Shown one piece after another: positions 58,453 through 64,000 of a stretch of 64,000 nt of DNA. The translations under genes and the position numbers were made by a program. The stretch is taken from NCBI GenBank assembly GCA_027946365.1, contig JAPEUQ010000011.1, positions 744,001 to 808,000 on the forward strand, written 5' to 3'. Source of the DNA: Kalmusia sp. IMI 367209 (lineage: Eukaryota; Ascomycota; Dothideomycetes; Pleosporales; Didymosphaeriaceae). The notes under the pieces were generated by a model that was not told the origin of the DNA, searched no databases, and worked only from the letters and a program-made list of their open reading frames with translations. The stretch's first letter is position 1. Each line of letters opens with the position of its first letter.

Positions 58453-59435
58453 TCAAAACCCTAACAAACCCCTTCCTTGCACAACCACGTCCTTCACACT
58501 CGCCAGCCCTTCTTCCCACCCCATACTCAACCCAGCCGCCCTCAACATAAGCCCACTGACAATCCCCTTACACGCAGCGCCCGCGCCCACAAGCACACCC
58601 GCCCTCACATACCCACACCCCATCAGAATCTCCACCGCCGCCACATTGTTCACAATGACCGCCCATCCCACCGCTGCCGCACTGCTCTTCAAATCATAAT
58701 CCCAGATGATGAGCAATATTGGGAAAAGCTTCGAGCAACTGGACACGAGCAGCGCCGTCGAGAGCGGATTCGGGTGTGGGTAGTATGGGATGAGGCGGCG
58801 AAGGGGAGGGGGAAGATGGGCTGGAGGAATGGAGCAAAGGAGGCGGATGGGGAGGTGTAAGGCGAGGGTTGAAAGGGCAACGAGCAAGAGGAAAAAGATG
58901 TATTGGATAATTAGGGGCTGGGAGTGGAAGGGAGCGACATTGGGCTGGTAGTCTTGGTGCATAGAGGTAGCGTTGTGTTGGTGGGAGGATGGTGCTGGGA
59001 AAGAAAGTTTCTCGATGCGTGCCCAAGTGAGGTAAACGTCGAAGAGAAGCAATAAGATGCCCAGCCTGACAATGCTCCTCTATCTTCTGTGAGCCACTTT
59101 GTCTGCTAAAAATGGACTATGAAATGGACTTACGTCGAAGCGATCATCCTCCCTCCCCAGCCGATTGAATAGCAGATGCCTGTACACCTGCACATGCCAT
59201 CGTTAGCGCTGGCTTGCACAATCGATGACAAGGTGGAGGATACTACCTGCGGCTTGATCAAGACTAAGTCGATAAATAATACGACGAAGTCATGCTCGAC
59301 ATATTTGTCTGCGAAGCGCTTGCAGCGTGGACACTGTGTAAGGCGGACGCCCTTGCCGAGCGCACGGTCGTCGGCTTTGCTGTACGAGGTATATAATGTC
59401 TTCACAGGAGCACGGCATTCGATGCAGATCGGCAT
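58453..59435 (-). CDS. ARV1: Arv1-family ER lipid homeostasis protein
   Basis: ER membrane protein required for normal sterol, sphingolipid and GPI-anchor intermediate distribution (known for ARV1). Exons 59247-59435, 59134-59187 and 58453-59079 sum to 870 nt, 289 residues, all in phase; introns are 59 and 54 bp. The N-terminal Arv1 homology domain shows the zinc motif Cys4-x2-Cys7 and Cys35-x2-Cys38 (CIEC ... CPRC), then DKYVEHDFVVLFIDLVLIKPQVYRHLL and RLGILLLLFDVYLTWARIE. Several membrane segments follow (QYIFFLLLVALSTLALHL, VGWAVIVNNVAAVEIL). The middle exon is only 54 nt. ERG28, which also acts on sterols in the ER, is in the same window but 57 kb away. Confidence 0.93.
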
Positions 59436-59927
59436 CACATTTGCGGGTGCGGATGGGCGCAGGCGCGACGTGTTTTGTGTGTTAGAGATGTTAGCGGTAG
59501 CCGAAGGTATGACGGAGTTTAGGTGGTCGGATGTTAATGCCGGGGAACATTGTATATGGTCATAATTCGTTATCTCATTTCAAGTTATATTATTATACAA
59601 CCCAACAGGAAGTAGTTTGAAAGGAAACCTCCGTGTATGTCTGCGCTAGAACAGCCTCACAATGGCACTGCTGCTAGAGCATACACTGTAAAGGAAAAAA
59701 GCCCAAATCCGACCGTTACATCCACTTCTGCCTCACAAGTAGTAACAACAAGATGAAGGAGAGAAACATATGGATCCAGATCCGTATCAAAAATTATCAA
59801 GCCTTCAGAGGAGATGAACAATACCTCCAAACGGGAAACCCGAGATGCCTCTAGGAGAGGGTAGCCATCATCGCAGCAACGAGCTTGGGGGTCGGCTCGC
59901 GACGGCCTATCCAGAATCAACGCCATC
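59436..59927. other. ARV1 promoter and 3' flank of the Arg-rich gene
   Basis: About 490 bp with no supported gene. It is A/T-rich around 59575-59610 (ttatattattatac), consistent with a polyadenylation region. Confidence 0.45.
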
Positions 59928-61427
59928 CTAATGAGCCGAACGGACAAGGGCCATCCTACCTTTCCGATCCTTTTCGACGCGGATGACTTCTCTGCGGGGC
60001 TCACGTCGCTCAACGATTTCGAAATCGCCGTCGCGCTCGTATCTGAGCATACGCCGCTCGGCCTCCAGTGCGCGGATCTCGTCCTTGATTTCTCTTTCAG
60101 ACCGCACATCTCGCTCAATGCGGGTGACTCGTCGCTCCTCTGGAACAAGCACAGTCAAGGGCCCGCCGATGTGGTTTGACTCCTCAATTCGCTCCTCAAA
60201 ATGCTCATGGCTGTGGCGTGGAGGAGACACTGACCGTACCGACTTCTCGTAGATGACGGTCCCGCCATGAACAGAGGCTGGTGGTGGAGGAGGAGGCGGC
60301 GGGAAATTGTGAAATTGAGGGGGCGGAGGATTGTGGAGAACGGGAGGCGGAGGCGGAGGCGGCTCTACGACAGACCTTTGGTCTTCGTACACATACGTCG
60401 TTTTTGCTGAGAAGATGTTAGAAAGCTTAAAGAGCATTTAGTATAGACACCTACTCTCTTTGTAATTCTCGCTGACTTTGATGATTTCATCAATATGCTC
60501 CTTTTCCAACGCTCGGGTCACAACGATGAAGTCATCCTACACTCGTTAGCAAATTCCAAGCAGGCAAGCCCGGATGCCAAATACCTCTTCTATATATGGG
60601 TAGCCAAGCTCTACCACAGCTTCAACCTTGCACAAGCGCTTGGGGAGGCGAGTCTTGCCCTTTTTACCAAAATCTGCCCGGGCGAGTTTAATTTCTTCAA
60701 AGCTAGAAGTAGAGGAGCTGCGTGCGACCGATCGCGCAACGCTATGTGACGGGCTACGTCGGCGCCGGCTCTTCGCTCGGTGGACTTCGACCTCGCGATA
60801 CTCTTCTACTCGGTCTGATTTCCTCGATGGACGATCCCGCTCGCTGAACCGATCATCTTCAAATTCTTCTTCACGGTATCGCGGAGGCGAGCGACGGCGC
60901 TCTCGGATGGGTAGGGGAATGGGCACGTTCGCGGGAGGTCGCCATTCGTCTCGTTCCAAGTCGCCATAGCGAGGGAGTGGTCGGCGGTCAAAGGTGTCTA
61001 GAGACGACTGTCGGCGAATATACTGAGGACGCGCAGGGCGCCGCGTCCTCTCCCTCTCAATACCGATATCGATATCTCGCTCGACAACAGACTTGCGTCG
61101 ATACGGGGCGAGTGCTCGGTTGGCTACCTCAGATGGCGTCGGCTCTTCGAATATATCGTTGCGGCGGCGTCGGTCGAACCGCTCGTCTTCGCGGAACAAT
61201 TCACGCTCCATTACACGGGGACCACGGCGCTCATAGTTATCGCGAATTTCGATGTCACGGTGCCCGCCAGGAAATCGGTCGTGCTCCGAGAAACGAAGGT
61301 CGTCCTTGACCTCTCGAGGGCCGCCGCCGCGCCGGGTCATGCGCTCGAACCTGTCGCGGTCCCATCGCTCGCCGCCACGGGGCGGCTCATCGTAGTGGTC
61401 CAGGTTTCCGGTCGAAGAGCGATACAT
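59928..61427 (-). CDS. Arg/Glu-rich fungal protein with C-terminal 'TRLPKRL' domain (DUF8035-like)
   Basis: Exons 60585-61427, 60455-60536 and 59928-60406 sum to 1,404 nt, 467 residues, all phases agreeing; both introns are 48 bp. The N-terminal ~230 residues are a charged, low-complexity tract rich in Arg, Asp and Glu with RSPP and RRRRSPSHS elements that recall RS-domain proteins. A compact conserved segment follows: GKKGKTRLPKRL, VVELGYPYIEE and, after the intron, DDFIVVTRALEKEHIDEIIKVSENYK. This matches a domain I remember from ascomycete proteins annotated DUF8035; that name is from memory and not verified. Next come a proline-tract region (PPPPPPP twice) and an Arg/Glu-rich coiled-coil-like tail. 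The function is unknown. Confidence 0.75.
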
Positions 61428-63206
61428 TTTGCCAGAGTACGCAGTGTGAAACGCAGTGTTGATGTCAGTGAGGTCGGACAGCTGCGGGGCACCGAGATAC
61501 TACAAAGAAGTGGTGCAACACACACGGGAGGGAGCACTGCGCGGTTAAATGGCCACCGCAAGTGGGAAGAGAAAACTAAAGGTTGGAAGCAGGAACTGCG
61601 AGTGCCGTGTGCTCGGGCTTGCGTTCTTAATAGCGCCCTTGGTGGGGAGAGTGCATGCGTTACCGCCAACTTTCGAGCAGAGGCGACTGGGCTTCGTCAT
61701 CGGCTGCCCTGCAGCACCCCCCAGCCTCACTTTGCGCTATGACTGGCAGACTATGCCTCGAACCCTGCTTGGGCGGCGATCTTGTGGCAGACTGCAGGTT
61801 CACATATCAGACTTTCGTGCAACCACAGTCGTTGGGCGCTGCATTGGGTTGAAACCAGCGAACTGCTGCTGCTACGGTTGGGCACTGTCGGGATGAGGCA
61901 ATGTAGGCGTCGCGCGACCGCCTGGGGATCCTCGGCGCTGGCAATTCCATCGCTGGGGCATCCCTTCCGCTTCGTCGTCTGGCCGAGCGAAACGGCAAGG
62001 TGGACGGGGAAGTGTTGCGAGAATGACGTCGGTGGCTGCGCTTTTTACCGCTTAGGGAATCGCCTTTGGCCTCCGCTTCAAACACCATATCCCTTGCTGT
62101 ACCGATAACGTTGCCAATACTGCGAATACGCGCGATGTTACGGAGAATGCCCCAAGCAGACACTCTCAAATATAATTCGAATTCAAAGGGCATTCGAGTG
62201 CTTCACCAATATCCTACAGCATAGCACCACCAGTATCTGAGCTATCGACTGCTACGATCTTTATGTATAAACATTCTAGCTGAAACGTTGATTCAACACT
62301 TTACTCACGATAGTTATGTCCAGTGTCGATATATGATGGTTACACTATACTCCGAACATTTGTCCAGATGATATTTTTGAGCTTTTCAAACAAACATTTT
62401 GATGAACACTTCATCACCATGAGGCACATTGTATCTCATGTTGCATATGTCGAATTGAAGACATTATTTTGCATCATGACCTAAAGTACAGGAGCTGCAA
62501 TAGCCACTATCCTACCAAAGCCCACTATGGAGAATCATCAAAGCTTTCTGAGGTGAGATGGTCGTAGTTTGTTTGTCGATAGCATCGAAAGCCATGAAAG
62601 TGTTCCCCTCCCCTGTCTGACTTGAATGCTCCTCACTTTGTAATATTAACCGTCGAGATCATGTACCGGTAATCTACTTACTAGAGCAACCATCGATATA
62701 CTGCTACGATTATGGTCCTCCTTGGGACGGTTCTCATGATAGCACCGCTAATATTAATGGGTGGAAAGTCCGTAACTGTTACATTAGGCACAGCGTAAAT
62801 ATCTTTAGGTGCTTCATGCCGTAGATTCGGTGTGATTAAAGTCACGTCTAGATCTTCTCACAGGCTTATTTTGATACAGATATGTTTGAGATGCCTGCCA
62901 TAGCACAAAAACACTTCAATGTCCGATCGCGCTTGCGTCTGATTTAAGGGTTGGGATGTGAACCATGCATGTTCAAATGTATGATACAGTCCTACGCTGC
63001 CTAAATTAACACCGTACCCAGAGCCAGATATTCATAGTACAATCGTCCCGTTCGGAGAGTCAATGTTTCCCGCAGGTCCCCCACTCGCCTTGGGGTCCTT
63101 TCAAGCGAGCTATCCTTCCGCCTTCCACAGCGTGCATGGCTTGCCTCCAAGCAACCGCGATTCCAAATATGTCCTTTGACTTTTCTCGGTCGCGATCTCC
63201 TCGTCG
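61428..63206. other. Long gene-free interval, A/T-rich in its right half
   Basis: About 1.8 kb. The left third (to about 62100) is GC-richer with only shadow ORFs and is probably the promoter and leader of the Arg-rich gene. From 62200 to 63000 it is A/T-rich with no ORF above 60 codons in any frame. No repeats, RNA genes or transposon ends were recognised. Confidence 0.45.
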
Positions 63207-63653
63207 CTAGTGATGAAGATCCCCTGGGCCTCGAAGATTGTTTTTAACCGGCGTGATAAGCGGGTGTAATTGTGCGAGGAAGGTTATCGCCCACATAATG
63301 TACATGGATGCGGCCGAGAGGATAAGTGTGGATCTCCAGATACTATTGTCATTGTCAGTCCATGTTCTACGATATGTTCCCGTGCTACTGCGATTCCTAT
63401 AGGAAATCCAGTGTGCATCTGCCAATATCGGATTCGCGAATTATAACAGGTATGTCGAGAGCTTCGCGAAAGGAGGGTGAGCGCGTGCATGTCAGGCGGG
63501 TAGACGTACGTCTGATTTTCACCTTTGGGTGATAGGAACCATGCAGCTCCGCAGAATATCGCGACGACTACAAGGCCGATGAAGGGTGCCCATCTATAGG
63601 TCTTAGCATAGCCCTCCCAATGTTCTAGTAGCGGATGCATACCCATTTGCCAT
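63207..63653 (-). CDS. VMA9: V-type ATPase V0 subunit e
   Basis: Small hydrophobic subunit of the proton-translocating V0 sector of vacuolar ATPase. Three exons: 63643-63653 (11 nt, ATG GCA AAT GG), 63510-63593 and 63207-63342, totalling 231 nt and 76 residues with matching phases; introns are 49 and 167 bp. The protein starts MANGWAPFIGLVVVAIFCG, continues AAWFLSPKGENQT and, across the second intron, WRSTLILSAASMYIMWAITFL and AQLHPLITPVKNNLR, the diagnostic two-helix arrangement and LHPLI motif. The 11-nt first exon cannot be seen as an ORF. A naive start inside intron 1 would give a wrong N-terminus (MGMHPLLEHW...). Confidence 0.92.
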
Positions 63654-64000
63654 TGTGTTCTGACTACGTCGGTTACTGAGCGACGAAGGGCACTGTTGAC
63701 GTGGGACTGGTGGCGATGGTGGCGCGGGTTTCCGAGGCTGCAGCTTCAGCGCCTAGTTGTAGCAGCGTTGGAGCGTGGGGCCAGCGATGAGAGGACGAGG
63801 TTGTCGATGCGGAGCTTAGGTTGGAGCTTGTGAGATGACGCCTGCCCTTCGCTCGGTATATGTGGCTAAGCCTAAATCGAACTAGCTCATCCACCTGCTC
63901 TGCGCTCCCATGGTGGAAGATCTTCCACTTACATGTTTATTCCAACCTCTATTTCTACAAGCTTTGCTTCATATTCTATTTATACGCGGAGACGAACCGC
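63654..64000. promoter_or_regulatory. Upstream region of VMA9, right window edge
   Basis: 347 bp to the end of the window; probable VMA9 promoter. The minus-strand ORF at 63673-63894 is Ser/Thr/Ala-rich with no recognisable domain. Confidence 0.35.

Noticed and set aside
63284..63646. 120-codon ORF starting MGMHPLLEHW as a stand-alone gene
   Set aside because: Its start and end lie in introns of the V-ATPase subunit e gene; only the middle portion is coding.

Overview
This is a gene-dense window of nuclear DNA from a filamentous ascomycete (Pezizomycotina). A Dothideomycete is my best guess, but class-level placement is inference only. The evidence is introns of mostly 44-80 bp with GTRAGT-type donors, a Rad4/XPC orthologue, ERG28, GatB/YqeY, Nup155/170, SMC2, a TRI12-like MFS carrier, a chloroperoxidase-type heme-thiolate protein, NLR-like NACHT/ankyrin genes and F-box-like genes. 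No rRNA, tRNA, CRISPR array or intact transposon was seen.

Layout. 0-13 kb is mostly housekeeping: the 3' end of GAL7, ERG28, a very-long-chain 3-ketoacyl-CoA reductase divergent from RPS11 (uS17), an F-box-like protein whose start codon is split by an intron, a secreted chloroperoxidase, and a RAD4/XPC repair protein. 13.9-28.2 kb is an accessory block. It holds a decayed protein kinase-NB-ARC (NLR-type) pseudogene, a large-ectodomain membrane protein, a seven-exon NACHT-ankyrin gene and an OPT oligopeptide transporter. The last three need five single-base +1 corrections between them to be read through. 29.6-40.2 kb returns to intact genes: SMC2, a 735-residue orphan with a C-terminal CxxH-x10-CxxH motif, a TRI12-like MFS transporter and a TMEM97/EXPERA-type ER protein. 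40.7-42.3 kb is an F-box/LRR-like pseudogene. 42.6-63.7 kb is again mostly conserved cell biology: ZNG1/CobW GTPase, a MOB (phocein/MOB3-4 type) protein, a C2H2 plus fungal_trans regulator behind a 2.4 kb gene-free region, NUP155/170, a mitochondrial YqeY/AIM41 protein, ARV1, an Arg-rich fungal protein and V-ATPase subunit e.

How the genes relate. There is no biosynthetic cluster. Two genes touch sterol/lipid biology of the ER (ERG28, ARV1), one makes very-long-chain fatty acids (KAR), and the ER protein at 39.3 kb belongs to a sterol/sigma-2 family. These are scattered rather than clustered. Several pairs are divergent and probably share a promoter: KAR/RPS11, CPO/RAD4, ZNG1/MOB, NUP170/AIM41. 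The most unusual part is the 13.9-28.2 kb block. Its NLR-like genes and frame disruptions suggest either a fast-evolving self/non-self recognition region under decay, or a poorly polished stretch of assembly. Exon coordinates below were worked out by hand, and a phase-sum check (total coding length divisible by three) was used where stated.
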